Source: Aphrophora alni (taxonomy: Eukaryota > Arthropoda > Insecta > Hemiptera > Aphrophoridae). Taken from it: 64,000 nt of DNA. Shown piece by piece: positions 25,270 to 38,500 of the stretch. Numbering within the stretch: the first letter of the stretch is position 1; each line of letters starts with the position of its first letter. The DNA lies in contig OY740768.1 in NCBI GenBank assembly GCA_963513935.1, positions 71,586,877-71,650,876 of the forward strand, given 5' to 3'. The notes under the pieces were generated by a model, which was given only the letters and a program-made list of their open reading frames with translations, made no database searches and was not told the DNA's origin. Both the position numbers and the translations under genes were made by a program.

Positions 25270-26060
25270 ATTGTCCAAAACTGCAAAAGGAAATTATTTA
25301 GTGGTTATTGAGGGATCAGTGTTATAATACTAAGTTCGACGACTTCTTCAAAGATAACAATATAATCCACCTACTAAAGAACCAATATATAGTAACTCTG
25401 TTGACAGTCTTAAGTCTGCAAATAATTTATAGATGATCAAGATACGATTCTATTAATGGCCATTAACCCACAATCTCCTTGTTTAGGATGCCTACCTAAA
25501 ATATATAAACGTAATTCACCTTTTTGACTTTTGGCGAATTTCCCGTTACCTACCTGGTTATCACGCTTCGAAAAATCTTTATAATATTATGAGAAAACCA
25601 TTTGTATTCAATTATAATTACAGTTTGAAAAACAGTGTATATTTCGTTATTAAAATAAAACAATTGAACTTCAAAAAAAGAGGCTTCATGTGACACTGTT
25701 AATATATACCCATTCAGCTACATTTAAAAAAAAACAACAGAACTGTTACACCTATCCACAACCACTATAATTTGAATAATTTTCTTTCTAAAACAGTTTT
25801 TTACTAAAACTACTTCCTGTTCTTTACTAAAGCTGTGAGTTCATCATACAAAATGATAACTTATCCACGAGTTCACCATTATCGAGCATAATTGTTTCTT
25901 AACAATATATAAAATATTTCTTTAACAACAGGGTTATACCCATATATACCTATTGGTATATAATCATACCGTAGGTGGAATCATCTTTTTATCCAACAAG
26001 AATAGTAGACAGCTAAAACTTTAATACATAAATACTATACACCATCCACTATAATCCCAA
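25270..26060 (+). pseudogene. Penelope-like element relic (reverse transcriptase region)
   Basis: The plus strand preserves pieces of a PLE reverse transcriptase in the right order but in shifting frames. YNTKFDDFFKDNNIIHLLK lies near 25,325-25,380, NPQSP followed by CLPKIYK near 25,465-25,510 (family PQ.PR.YGLPKIHK), and YSLKNSVYFVIKIKQL near 25,615-25,665. Next is SCDTVNIYPFSY near 25,690 (the RT motif around the first catalytic aspartate), and a corrupted YVDD-like stretch with IIFLSNKNSRQLK near 25,970-26,020. Stops and frameshifts are many, and the YVDD box has lost its aspartates. An element with inverted arms begins directly downstream. Confidence 0.7.
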
Positions 26061-26080
26061 CTTCGCCATAGTTAGAAAAT

Positions 26081-26421
26081 CACAATAAATTAAATGTTAA
26101 ACTAAAATACTTTTTACTTTTGATCCGTCATGTGATTTCAAATTTGGCTGAGACGTTTCAGGATTTTTATCCCTTTATCGGGTGAACCTTAATCACTCAT
26201 GTAACGTTGTCATATGTCGAAACAATTGCATAACATAACATAAAACACAACATTTATCACCACATTTCTTCTGTCAGTATAAATGTGAACTAGAACTTGT
26301 ATTTAACGCGGCCTTTTTGAACTTTTATCGGTGTCTCATATAGGGTAAATTTAAAAGAGGTCACATAACGGATCAAAAATTAAAAGGTATTGTACTTTAA
26401 CATTTATTTTATTTTATAGTG
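26081..26421. mobile_element. Short element with inverted arms, PLE-terminal-like
   Basis: The left arm (26,081-26,160) matches the reverse complement of about 26,335-26,421. Shared pieces are AATAAATGTTAAA-like, TTTTGATCCGT.ATGTGA and a GAGAC box. On the minus strand the left arm reads GATAAAGGGATAAAAATCCTGAAACGTC. This resembles the PLE 3' end at 52,741-52,772, where GATAATGGGATAAAAGTCCC is followed by GAAACGCG. No coding capacity. Its position right after a PLE RT relic suggests inverted PLE terminal repeats. Confidence 0.55.
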
Positions 26422-29400
26422 ACCTGGATACTTAAAAGTGAAAAGATTTTATAATTACTATACATGAACTTTCTCTACATTAGTATATCTAAAACTAATA
26501 ACAAATTCAAAATATACAGGAAACGCAAAACAACAGATCAAACAATATATTCAACTTCACAACATCTGCTTAGGCAGAAGTTAGTAACATAAATTAGTTT
26601 CATTCACTGACTTTTAACCGTCATCATGGCTGTTGAAATACTACAACCAATTACGACAAACTATTGTTAATACACGATTATTTTTAAACACAATATTTCA
26701 CTGGTTAGCGAATACCAAACAGTGACAATTGACAAAATAGTTTCAAATATCATAACTCCTTTAACACTGTCTCCAAACTCTCTCACCTCAATACATGTCA
26801 TGCGAACTAGGGAACAAGCGAGACAATGCTTTGACAAAATAAATGTAATGTAAACAATCATGTGGATTGTTAGTTAGAAGGCAACAATTGAACTATTTTG
26901 CAACATGGAGTCCAAAATAATTTTTATCTTCACACTGAGCTAAATTTTATCTTCACACTGATCTTTATACTTATATACATGGACCGATTGTTGAAGCTTT
27001 TACTTTTGCTAAACAGGGCGTAGCTTCCAACAAGAAAACCGAAAGCGACAAGTCATAGTTTCGCAGAGCACCTTACAAACAATTGGCACTCGTATTCGAA
27101 TATTAATATCATTCTGGATGGACAAAGTCTTTGAAGTATAAAGTCTACCCGCATTAAATGGAGATAGAAACAAGACATCACCAAAATCCTATCGTCTACT
27201 CACCTGTTGACATGCAACGTCGCTGTAAGCGTCTCTTGTTCGTAGATGGGTTTATGTGTGAACTGTTTCAGATAACCTCACGGAGTGATATGTGTTTGAA
27301 TGTATGCGATAATTGTGTTTTTATTACCCTTACGATGGGTGACGCCTAAAACTGTAGTGGGTATATCGTAAGAGATACATAGAAAAAGCATTAGTAGACG
27401 TATACTGTATTAGCACTAAAATTAATATTTCACTAATCCGTAGAGTACCGTAAAGTAATTATAAAAGTTCACTACAGAATTCAGTGAATTTGCTTAGGAC
27501 AAATTATTATAATTCGGCTATAAAGCGTCATAGAAAAATAAATACATTATTTACCTGCATGAACATTTAGCAATCATTCCATGTATTGTGTGTAACGGTT
27601 TAAAATTGTATTAATTTTTATATTATATAATTAGACCTTAGTTTTCCTATAACATCTACTGAAGTAATAGTTCGAACCTTGAATTATAATCATATTCTTA
27701 ACACTTACGTTTTTTCCTCTACTGTAAGTAAATTATATACTACATTTTATACTATTATATACTACATAAGTAAATTATTGCATTTGAAAAAAATCTGGAG
27801 TGAATAAACCCCTTATGATAAGTTTAAATCTAATAATTAGGGAAACGTGTTACCACATTATTAAACCTTAGTTCATATAATGTTATTAAACAATTTAAAA
27901 CATTGGCTCAATACTACAAAAAACGACAGTTATAAAATTCCAATATACTGTAGCGGAACGTAATATAGGTTCACATTTTATTAAATAAAATGATAAAATA
28001 CAACAATTGTACATGTACATATTTATTTATTTATCCTGTTATTTACACAGATAATGTCCTCACTACTTACTTGCTTCATACTTGTACTCTATATTAGTTG
28101 GTATCAGGGTGATTGAGTTTCATGTAATGTTCAGTAATTACTTCAATATACAACTGATGTAAATAACTAGTATTATATAACTTCACACAACTTGTGGACA
28201 ATTTATAATCATTAATCTTTTCTTTTTTTGAAACAAACTTCCGTCACAAAGAAAGATATTCGAACTACTAAGACGTTATTTTGAGTTGTAATCAGCACAT
28301 AAACTTCAAGAAAAGATACCTATTTAAATAAGTTATACAAGAACTTATTAAAGTTTGAAAGCGAAATAAATGGACATAACTACATTTATTTTAGAAATTA
28401 GGCTAGTATTTATTTTCTCATTGAGATGGATATATTTTATAATAAATTATGTCTACCAAAATGCTGTATATTGTCTAAATATTTATTAATTTAATTTATT
28501 TTTTTATTTAATATCTAAAAATAATTTATTTTTTCAATGACATATACAAAAGTTTAAAATAAGGCTGCTTATCCTACTTCATTGAAAGCTGTCTGTTGCG
28601 CTATAAATTTGTTCACTGCAGATAAAGAGAATAAATGGAAAACATACTTAGTAAAAAACATTTCCTTGTTGCCAATTTCTCTCTAAGTGGATTAAATCAC
28701 AAACATTTTATTTCGTGACATTTACGTAATATGCTATAAGAAAGTCACACCACAACATAACTTTTTAGGGATTGTTAATTCTTAACACATAAATATAGAG
28801 TTAAATAACTCATCCATTTTATGTCATTATTAATTACTGCTCAGGTAGACTATACTCGAATTAAAATCTTGAAACCATAATTCAATTTAAATATAGCAAC
28901 AAACGGTAATAATATCAACACTGTACAATACAAAACAGACTAAATCGAAAATGATCTAGGAATTGAAGTTCTCTAAGATTTCAATCCGTACACAATAGTA
29001 ACATTGTAGCTTAGTCGTCATTTTGAATTATGTAATAATTAGGCCTAATTCCAGGTAGCAATACTCATTATAACGTCAAAAAGAATCAACATACATGCTG
29101 CAGGTATTGATTATGACTAAATACATGACAATAAGATATTTATTTAGAAAATAAATATATCAACATATATTTTGTTTATTAACTTTGTAAAATAATTATA
29201 ATGATGTAATATACTTGAGGCGAGTCTAAGATATTTTTAAATTTAAAAATAGGAAACTTTTCATCCTTTTACGACTTTATGCACACACACGTAAGATTCA
29301 CGTTGACTTATACCGAATTAAGGATTTCATATTAACTATATATTTTATTTTATAGGCATATTACACCTGATTCTATATTATATATTTCCGTCATGATGTG

Positions 29401-30300
29401 TTCGTAGCAGGCGAATCAGACAGGGTTTATCTGCCAACACATTTAATCGAGATTTGATTTAAGCATTTTTTTTATTTCACTTTTAATTATTATTTTAAAA
29501 AACCAAGACTTTATTTTGTTTACATTAAAAATGTCAAAATTTTAATATCTTATAAACACCTTAATTTAAAAGAGACAAAATAGATTCCACTTTTCATGAT
29601 AAATACAAATGTATTTTAATTTTTTTATGTACCTCAAGAGGTAAAATAATTATCAATTAAGAAAATAAAAACATAATTTCCTTTTAATTTAGTGTACAAA
29701 TCCAGATGTTTATGACACTACTTGTCGTTTCTTATTATTATTAGATGTATTATCTGTTACCACTCTAGTGCTTACATCTGCACTTAAAGTAATGGTAGGC
29801 ATTTAATTTTTTTTTTAAATCTATTATTATTATTTTAATCTCTGGACGTACTTATCTTGAAATATGTATAATTGATTTAATTAAATGTTTAATATACTTA
29901 TGAAATCTATAGGCCAGTTTATGGACAATGTGGTTTACTAACTTGAACTAATAACTAACAACTCAATGAGTTTATATTAGTCATTTCACAAAGTAAAATG
30001 CTTAAAATAATAATATCCATTTTATAAGTTGGATCTTAGATGTCATTAAGAGCCGATCGTTATGTCTCGTCGCTGCACTAAAGTATAATCGTGGCGCCAT
30101 GTCCGCTCTTGACGTGATATTAACTAGGCCAAAAACTTAAATAGGCAAAATGTATTCAGTGACAGTGTGTTCAATAATAACAGTGATACGATGGATTGTT
30201 CAGAGAGTAATTTAGTGTACCAACCTATATGTACTAAATTTATACTATCGAAAAAATAAATTATACACTTAAAAAGCAACATGGTGTGCCGATTAGTGTA
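26422..30300. other. AT-rich sequence, no gene recognised
   Basis: A GC-richer patch at 26,990-27,360 contains a 63-codon frame at 27,158-27,349 (plus strand) without recognisable motifs, and a strong splice-donor-like CAACAG|GTGAGTAG on the minus strand near 27,202. Neither is enough to call a gene. A second GC-richer patch at 30,045-30,115 may be the 5' region of the LINE relic that follows. Confidence 0.4.
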
Positions 30301-30309
30301 TCGTGGCAA

Positions 30310-31060
30310 ATGTAATGACCATACATTTTTCGCAATGTGAATCTGATCTCAATAGTGTAGCTGTATTATTTGAAGCTACAAATTATATTAAATCGGATTT
30401 TTTGGCCCCACTAGACAATCTATAAACAAAACTACGGGCTTATACTTATTATTGTCATCTATGGCACTTTAAATATGACAATATCAATAAAATCATGTAC
30501 AAAATAAAACATGAATATAAAGAAATTAATATTACTATTGTTGAATTGAAAGGAAAATTGGTTATTTGGTGAAAGAAAACGAAAACTTAGAGATATTAGG
30601 GAATTGCAGCAATACTCACACAAAAATGACAGAGGGGCTGCTGGGAGACCTGTTACTCCGCAAGAAAATGTGTATAATGTGTTAGAAAACCTTGCCAAAT
30701 TAGTTAGTATAAGATATGTAAGAAGTGATTTTTCCGTTTAAAACATATTACCTTCAAAAGTGAATCCCTTAGCTAGTGTTAGATATCCATCGATTTCCAC
30801 GTGTGTTCTATTACTCGACTGTGGGAAATGTAAAGTGGGTCTTAATACGACTGACTATAACAGAAATATTAACCCAGGTTTCATATTTATTAAAGAACCT
30901 TTACCTCCCCACAACTAGTTTGTGGTGGCACAAGTTAGGAAAATTAAGAAAGCACAGAAGAAACGGAAAAGTTTAGACAAGAAAGGATGAAGGTACGAAA
31001 CGGCTTGGATTTGGAATGAACAGGAAATTACGAAATTTTGTTTCAAAGACTTGGAGGAAT
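30310..31060 (+). pseudogene. Non-LTR retrotransposon ORF1 relic (coiled coil plus FP-like domain)
   Basis: Plus-strand pieces match the ORF1-type protein common in insect LINEs, which carries a coiled coil and a domain related to the baculovirus FP family. NYIKSDFLAPLDNL is near 30,390-30,425 and HEYKEINITIVELKGKL near 30,515-30,560. After a frame change come RELQQYSHKNDRG and VTPQENVYNVLENLAKL (about 30,595-30,700), and RYVRSDFSV followed by a stop. Further on are RYPSIS, INPGFIFIKEPLPPHN and a stop, then VRKIKKAQKKRKSLD (to about 30,985). Family members read (V)TP.ENVY.VLE..AK, SDI.VAHRLP and ..PVFINEHLTPHNK at the same places. Two main stops and one or two frameshifts make it dead but readable. 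Confidence 0.72.
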
Positions 31061-31099
31061 GTATTTATTAAATTAAAATATAAAATTAGATCTTAGAGA

Positions 31100-31590
31100 A
31101 AATTTGTATTGGTTTGTTTAGAAGACTTTTTTCTTTTTTAATTTTTTTTTCTTTTTCTTTTTTTTCTTTCTTAACGCATAAATTTAAAAAGTTGAAACGC
31201 TGGTGGAAATTACTCATTTAATTTCTATTTAAGTTATTTTTTCTCATATAATATCATTTTGTTTTCGTTTTATATAGCTGTAATTTTTTTTTTTTTTTAA
31301 ATTAATCGCCAACTTTAAATAAGTCGTAAGATGTAATTAATGGATTAATATAAAATTTTCTTTCTTAAACAATAATTTATTATTTATAATCATAATTAGT
31401 AAAAGAATAGTTATCTTCTTTTTTTAAATAATAAATAAATTTTAATTTTTTAAATCAATAAATTATAAAACCAATTAGTTGATTGTTTGTATTTCTTTTT
31501 GAAAGCTAAGAACAGGAGTGAAATAAGTTTTTCATTTAAATGCTTTCAAATTTGTATTACATTATATTACAGTAATATTAATATTACTGT
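31100..31590. other. T-rich and AT-rich spacer within the LINE relic
   Basis: Mostly T and A runs, including a T/C-rich tract at about 31,128-31,172. It separates the ORF1 relic from ORF2 pieces and may reflect decay or an inserted retroposon tail. Confidence 0.4.
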
Positions 31591-31599
31591 ACTTAAGAA

Positions 31600-32150
31600 G
31601 TTACTGTAAAAAAAATTAGCGTAAAAATATCACGTCTGAATGTGAAGTTCGATGTGATTGCGCTTAGGGAGGATTGGTTGACTGAGCATGTTGTGCTATA
31701 TATTATACTATAGCCCAGTCTAATAGAGTTAAGCCATACTACTCTTCCTGCGTTTAAAAATAAAGCCGTTGATAACGACAAGTATTATTATATCTATTCG
31801 CCATAAAGATAAACTAAAAATTGCTCAAAAACAGCTATTTAATAAAAATCTTCCTGATAAGTTTCGGAATTACAGAAACAGACTTACATAGTAATAAAAT
31901 TTGTAATGAGAAACTATTATAGAAATACACTGAAAAAAAAATTATTAAAATCAAAAGAATTTAATACGAAACGCTAATTGAACTAGGAGGGAAATGTTTG
32001 GGAAAAAGAGTTATTCCTTGAAAAGATTTCTAACTGAAGACAATCATCTTTCTGAAGAACTAATTGAAACAGTCGCAAATACCATTATCTACCACTTCAC
32101 CGTTAAAAGGTTATTTAGAGTTCAATATTCCAATTGTAACTAGTCTCACT
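31600..32150 (+). pseudogene. Non-LTR retrotransposon ORF2 relic (endonuclease and linker pieces)
   Basis: Plus strand. The first piece, near 31,630-31,690, reads LNVKFDVIALREDWLTEHVV, close to the LINE endonuclease pattern FDVI.LSE.WL, with the usual E present in place. The second, at about 31,815-31,890, reads KIAQKQLFNKNLPDKFRNYR with NRLT. The third, near 31,915-31,955, reads NYYRNTLKKKLLKSK. The last two match the region between endonuclease and reverse transcriptase (K.YRN.L....R..YY...L). Most of the endonuclease and all RT motifs are missing. Same strand and spacing as the ORF1 relic upstream, so probably one decayed element of about 1.9 kb. Confidence 0.55.
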
Positions 32151-33010
32151 AACGTTCAAATTGTCCATTGCCGTACACATTTTGTATAATGATATAAATA
32201 TTCAATCATTCACAGCTAAAAACCTTCCAATAATAACCAATAGAAATTCATGTTTCTTACAACTACAATACGTTCTGAAATTACAAATCACCCTATCGTC
32301 ATTTGTCATATTTTTTTGTTGTTTATAACTTAAACAGCATAATTCAATATTTATAAAAGGAGTCAAATACTACTAAATAGACATATTGTGTCCGAGTTAT
32401 ATTTCTTGTGATGTTCTTTTGTTTTCTTGTATGTTAACAAATGTTCTAGGAATTGATTGTTTGAGTTGTTTGAACACTGTTATATCTATAATCAGTTCGT
32501 GCTTCTAGTATGTTACCTTGATAAAAACAATTTCTTATTTTCGAATACTTCTTATATTTTTTATCTGTAGTCGTAGATATTCTCTCCAAAGTGATCATTT
32601 ACTACTAAGATCAGGTTGTAAAACAGCTGATTACTACACTGTGTGCAAAATTAATTTATCGCACTCAAATTAACATTGATTAAGCATTATTCCTTATCGT
32701 ACGCTGAACAAAACAGATGATTCAGGTTTATTTTCACTTCTCCCGCTCACTGAACAATGAACAGCCTCAAATGCATTTATAGTCTTAGTTGTAAAATACA
32801 ATGCCAGAACACGATTTTTAAATGGATTACAACATTTGAGTGATCAAACACTCCAAAGATAATGATATATTTAAAAATAAAGGAAATGTCTGAAGATATC
32901 GTAGTCATCTGGGTTTGGACTTGTCGTTAAAAAATAAAAAATAAAATTTAAAAAAAAAATAATAAAATTAAAAAAAAATAATAAGTAGGCCTATAACTAA
33001 TAGTAAATAA
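32151..33010. other. AT-rich sequence, nothing recognised
   Basis: No supported frame. A-rich low-complexity sequence at about 32,930-32,985. Confidence 0.4.
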
Positions 33011-33014
33011 CATT

Positions 33015-33250
33015 GAAAGAAAATTTTCCAAAGCCACAATAAAACATTAAAAACACACAAAGACTGTATAATTATGATTATTCTATCTTATGTAGATTTC
33101 AATAGCACTCGTGTATATGTGAGCGTGTATTGTACCTGTGAAGGTGATAGCAGTGCTATTGAAATCTACATAAGATAGAATAATCATAATTATACAGTCT
33201 TTGTGTTGTTAGTGTTTCATCCTAGTTTTGGGGATTTTCATTCGTTCTAT
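33015..33250. mobile_element. Hairpin element with perfect 53-bp inverted repeat
   Basis: Arms 33,056-33,108 and 33,153-33,205 are exact reverse complements over 53 bases, with a 44-base loop. Outside the perfect arms an imperfect inverted repeat continues about 40 bases further on both sides (AAAACATTAA... on the left against ...TTAGTGTTTC on the right). The right flank, from GTTAGTGTTT to about 33,290, is similar to 59,475-59,565, beside another hairpin. No coding capacity. It fits a fold-back MITE family; the transcript would form a long double-stranded stem. Confidence 0.8.
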
Positions 33251-33779
33251 ATTCGCCAAAGTGGTCTTCTAGTTATTCATGTGGAGTAAATAACATCCCA
33301 TATGTTCTGTATGTAATAACTATTGATCTGTATATGATATTAATACAATACTAGTTTTCTGTAACATACCAACCTGTATTATGAATAGCTCTCACATAAT
33401 CTACAAATAATTAAAATATCATGAAATATATTGTTTAATGCAGTTGTAAGAAAAATAGTGTAAGTAGTGTAAATAATAACAGCGTTGTTCCAGTGTAAGG
33501 TGTCGCATGATAATAGTTTCTCTCGTGTGGTAAAGACTTGCTTAAAGCTCTTAATACGTTAATAAGATATTTTACTTTGGTGAAAATATTACAACTAAGT
33601 AACTTTTATATTCACTTTCATATTAGGTTTTTATTACTTATTACCTATGTAGCTTTTCGTAAACACCACAAACCTTAACAAACACCTCACAGTTACACTC
33701 TAAAAGAAACACTTAACAAATACTAGAATCCACGCTGATACGATAGCTCTTTTCCCCAGGATAGCAGGAAAATCTTCAA

Positions 33780-34470
33780 AAGACAAAATGAGAAATGCGC
33801 TCTTCCAATAGTGTAAGATTCTTACTCACTAAAAACCACCTTCCTTCCTGTTAGTACCCCTATCGCATGGGACAAGGAAACAAGAAAGGTTTTTTATGTA
33901 CCAAGCTGAGAAGCTCTTTTCATGGGCATATTGAGATTGTAAATGTGGAAGAAAGCAGAACTTTTGTATCCGCGCGAAGGGTGGGTCTGGCTGGGACATA
34001 GAGTCTAGTTAGGTAAAAACTCGCCACAGCGACAGATCATGCAGGAGAACAGGTTTGGTAGATGTGCGTGCAATGTGAAGGGTGGGAGTTACCTTACAAA
34101 ATACCATGTTAGTGATTTCATTGGAGGAGCTACAAGCTACATTTCTTATGCTGCTTACTTGATACGGAAACAAGCATGCAAGATTAGACTGCATGCAACT
34201 CCATCCTGATGGCGACAGCTTGGCTCATACCGTTGCAATGCATACTTTGGTCTGAAACAGAGCTAGGAAGCAAAGAGGTGAAATTTGGATATGTAGTAGG
34301 CTATGCACATAACTTTATGGGCCCCTATGAGAGATCAAGGTCGGTCGTGAGAATAAGGACAGCGGCCGTTAACATTAGTAAAACAAAGCTACATTACCGG
34401 CCAAGCTTATTAGTAGTAGTTCCGTGGTAGACCAACAGAGCGCAGCACCAACTATACTTTCAAAGATATA
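33780..34470. other. GC-richer block of unknown origin
   Basis: This stretch is visibly richer in G and C than its surroundings. It has moderate open frames on both strands: about 73 codons at 34,209-34,430 (+) and 61 at 34,009-34,194 (-). I recognise no family, repeat ends or splice structure. It could be a decayed insertion or a host exon or promoter. Confidence 0.4.
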
Positions 34471-35358
34471 AATTTGGAGATAACATTGCTCCTTGATACA
34501 GTGCAAAGGTTGTCAGCTGATAGATACGTTGACCTAGTTTCAAATATTGAAATTAATCATTCTCAGATCAACTCCCTGAGCAACATCAGTGTAAAAGTGC
34601 AGTTATATTTTGATGTAGTGCGTAATTGAATATTCATCACCTTGCAAAGGTACTTAGACGTGATGCACAATGATTCAGAGAATCATTTTTCATTCTTTCT
34701 TTTAAAACAAGTAATGAGTTTACAATAACTATTCCATTAATGCACACGTAAATTCTAAGTGCTGACGCAAAAACCATTACAGGTAATTTTCTTATTGGGG
34801 TTTTTCTCTGCTTTGCTTTGACTTTGAGACATCAAATTGTTGGTGTGCTAATACTGTACTTTAAAAATATATATAACGGGGTTGAATAATTAATTAAATT
34901 TTAATTAGCGCATGATCAGTTAATGAATAAGTGATCATGCAGAAATCGCTTATTCAAGGATGTTTGTGACATGTTGGATTGTGTTACAATCCATTGCGAT
35001 TAAAATAAAACCTTGTTTAAGCTTGTTGAGTACAACGTAACTTATAATTCTTTGTCTAAAATAATGCAATTGTTTAAAACAATTTAATCATGTTCAATTA
35101 GTACTTGATATTCAGATATGGTTCATAAGCAACAAGACTTAAGCTTTTGTTATATTTTTACAGCTAAAACCTAGTCCAAGTAATAGCATTATAATTCCTG
35201 AAATATTACATAGACAAGCAACCAATGTTGAGTGAATTTTTTTCTGTATGGCGACAACATCAAGAATTTAAGTCACAACTGCTATACTGTATCTACAATT
35301 TACATCAACATTGTTTTCAACGGACCCTTGTGTTAAATGTAAAAATTCTCATATTAAG

Positions 35359-35382
35359 TATATATATATATATATATATATA
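35359..35382. repeat. (TA)12 microsatellite
   Basis: Uninterrupted TA array. Confidence 0.95.
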
Positions 35383-35524
35383 CAACACAAGAACATAACG
35401 CCAGAGAACATTAACAATAAAGTTTTAATTGTTTCCAAAAATAAACTTACCTTAAATAACTTATTTTTTATAAATTTCTTTCTTTGGCCAAATATATATT
35501 TAAAAGGTTAACTTATATAAATTA

Positions 35525-35550
35525 ATATATATATATATATATATATATAT
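35525..35550. repeat. (AT)13 microsatellite
   Basis: Uninterrupted AT array. Confidence 0.95.
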
Positions 35551-38500
35551 TCTTATTGTAAATTTTGAATAATTTCTTAAGTGCACTCAAAGCTGTTTGG
35601 TTTTTCTGTAGACTGGTAAATCCCCCTTTCAATTCTTAATTTAAACTTTAGGCCTAACTTCCAAATTTAGTTTCATTTTATGACATATGATCAAAATTTT
35701 ACAGTTGTGACATCAGCATCCACGGGGTGTAACAACACCTACACATTGTATGGAAAAGGTAATTTCAGTCTTGGAAGTCCCTTTATCCAAATAATTTGTA
35801 TTGTTTCATTAAGTGCAAATATGTATCTAACTACAATAGCCTATACAGAGGCAATACTTTGACAGAAATTTAGTTTTAAAAGGTATTATTCCTATATGAT
35901 TTTTAAATTTTATTGAAAATTGAAGGTGAAAAGAAATTAATGTAAATATCCCGAGAAAACGCTGTAACCCAAATAATTTTTGACCACAGTTGGGTTACGT
36001 TACTACATTTATCATAATTTTGAACTATAATTTTTACTAAAGTGTATTTATTATACTGGCTTAGTTTTTAAATCGTTATATTTTACACACATTTTAGAAA
36101 TGACTTTTGATGATCATTAAGATATTTTAACGTTTTTAGGGGCATCGTAACGTGTTTTCGTAGTTTGGATTTTTGTTTTATGAAACTGATTATTTGATTT
36201 TTTTGCTTCTGTGTTTTATGGAAAATTTTATATAACGATCACTCATAGTCTACCATGTGTTTAAAACTATTATTTTACACTATACATAAAAAATTAGGCT
36301 AATATATATATATATGTTCGTTATTTTTATTAATTATTATACATATCTAATTTCAATCAAATATTTAAAGTAGGCGATTTGTACAAAATATTAGGAAAAC
36401 GTACAATATTCTAGTTATTTATTTAGACGAACAGAGATTATAAACTTTTAATATACGTATGTTTACGATTTTTGGTATGTTTGTCGATGTTATAACCTAA
36501 TTATTAACAGCTAAACATAGCTGGTATTTAAATGGTACTTAAAATTATTGTAGTATATTACTATGCGCATATAATAACGTTATTTAATGCATACAATAGT
36601 GTAAGTCTGTAGGAATTAAATACAGGTAAAACTTAAACTAAAAATAAATTCTGAGCAATAAGTTATTCCTTCATTTTGTTAGTCAACTCTATAAAGCATA
36701 ATACAATTTCCATTTTTATGAAAACAATGGGTTCTAAATCGAATGTTGCTGGCAAAATATGATAATCCCTATTGTTGTTTTTCGTACACTGTTTACCAAT
36801 ATGTGGAAAATATGGCTAGAGTTCAAGTTTTAGTTAATTACACCACATTGGTGTCATCTTTTCAAAGGTCTTAACTTTAATTTATATCTTTAAAGGGCTT
36901 TTCCTTGTTACAGTGACGGGATTGTAGCTCGCTGCAAGAAATGGAAAAGTGTATCTTACCAAAATCAAGTGCTGTTCAATTTGTCTTTTGATTTTATCTT
37001 CTTTCAAAGTTCATCTTTATGTTATTTTGAGAGATTTGTAAACAAGTAATAATGGATAAAGCAATAAAAATTATGTAAAATAATTGGCAAAAATTTAAAT
37101 GTAATTTCTAATGTTACCTGTAATGTTATGTCATCTATCCCTTTGTATTTCCATCCTGGTATGATTGCAGTTGCTTAAAATATATGGGTAATGCGCTTTA
37201 AATCCATAATAATTCAATATAGATAAAAAGTCGTAGGTTGAATAACATAAACTTTTAGAATAATCAAATTGTTCACTGCAACAGTAGGTCGTTGAACGTT
37301 TATTAAAAAGTATTAATATCATACAAAAACATGAATGCAACAATATTACTATTCTTAAATTAGAATACTGATTCAAGTTTGTTTAATGTTTTATAATTAT
37401 ATATAGTATTGTGTTCTTCAGTGTTGTGTCTCAGTCAGTTGACTAATGTACAAGAAACTTTTTCTCTATTTTTTTTTCTTGTTTATTGATCGTTCAGGTC
37501 TTATTCCTTTTCCTCGATATAAATATGCCAGTCTTTGTACTTTTGCACTCATTAGCTGCGGTTAAAATTCTCTGTATACAAATTATCTGTGTTCGAGGGC
37601 GATGGAATAATGCCTGATAATTTGATCATGGTTGTTGTTCATTGTCCTCTTTTGCAACTGTTAAGTCTATGGAATTACATTTTTTGTCGGTGCTTTATAA
37701 TTTCATTACAGACATAAATTTTAAATGAATTTGTTGAGATTATTGTTCCTGGGCATTAGATTAATTAATATACTTAATGAATCCTGGAATAATATTGTTC
37801 TCTATTGGCTAAAATGCGTAATAATTTTGTTTTGTTGTAGAAAACTCATGCTTACATCCGTTGAGTGTCAAAGGTAGTCCATACCGGATTTTTTGACAAT
37901 TAGATATCAATTCAAATGGTACCAAGAAAGTTAGATAAAGCTGCATTAAAACTTTGTTGGTAGTAAATTTCTTTAACTATTAGCTGTAGGCTACAAGAAC
38001 TGTTATAAGTTGTAGATCAAACAACAGCCCTAATGATTTAATTGAGGAGAGCTTTTACTCTTGGTCATTTTTTGTTTTGTTGGTGATCATTGTTTCACTC
38101 TCATCGTTAAAAATATTCAACAAATATTTCGCATATGCAATGGAGGCAAAGAATATTGTTTGAGAAATAATGGCTGAACATAAAAAGAGGCAAATGAAAG
38201 TAGATGGTCTAATAAATTATCGTCCAGCGTATTATATTACCTCATTTTGTATCATTTCATTTATACAATAAGTAAATTATGAAACCAAAATTGAATGTTT
38301 CAAGTAATATTTCAAAATTGAATATCCTTATCTGTTAAATTTGCCTTTCCTTTTATTTGAAATATTCAGGCAGACACATGTATTAGTTTTGGAGCATTAT
38401 TGATAATATATTAAAAGTAGCGGAATAAAAAGATACATTAACAGATCTATTATGTCAAACTTGAATTGTCAATGATATTACAATCAGTTGGAAATGTTTT

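Noticed and set aside
27158..27349. 63-codon plus-strand frame in a GC-richer patch
   Set aside because: No recognisable motif, no conserved copy in the window and no splice context on that strand; left as unannotated sequence.
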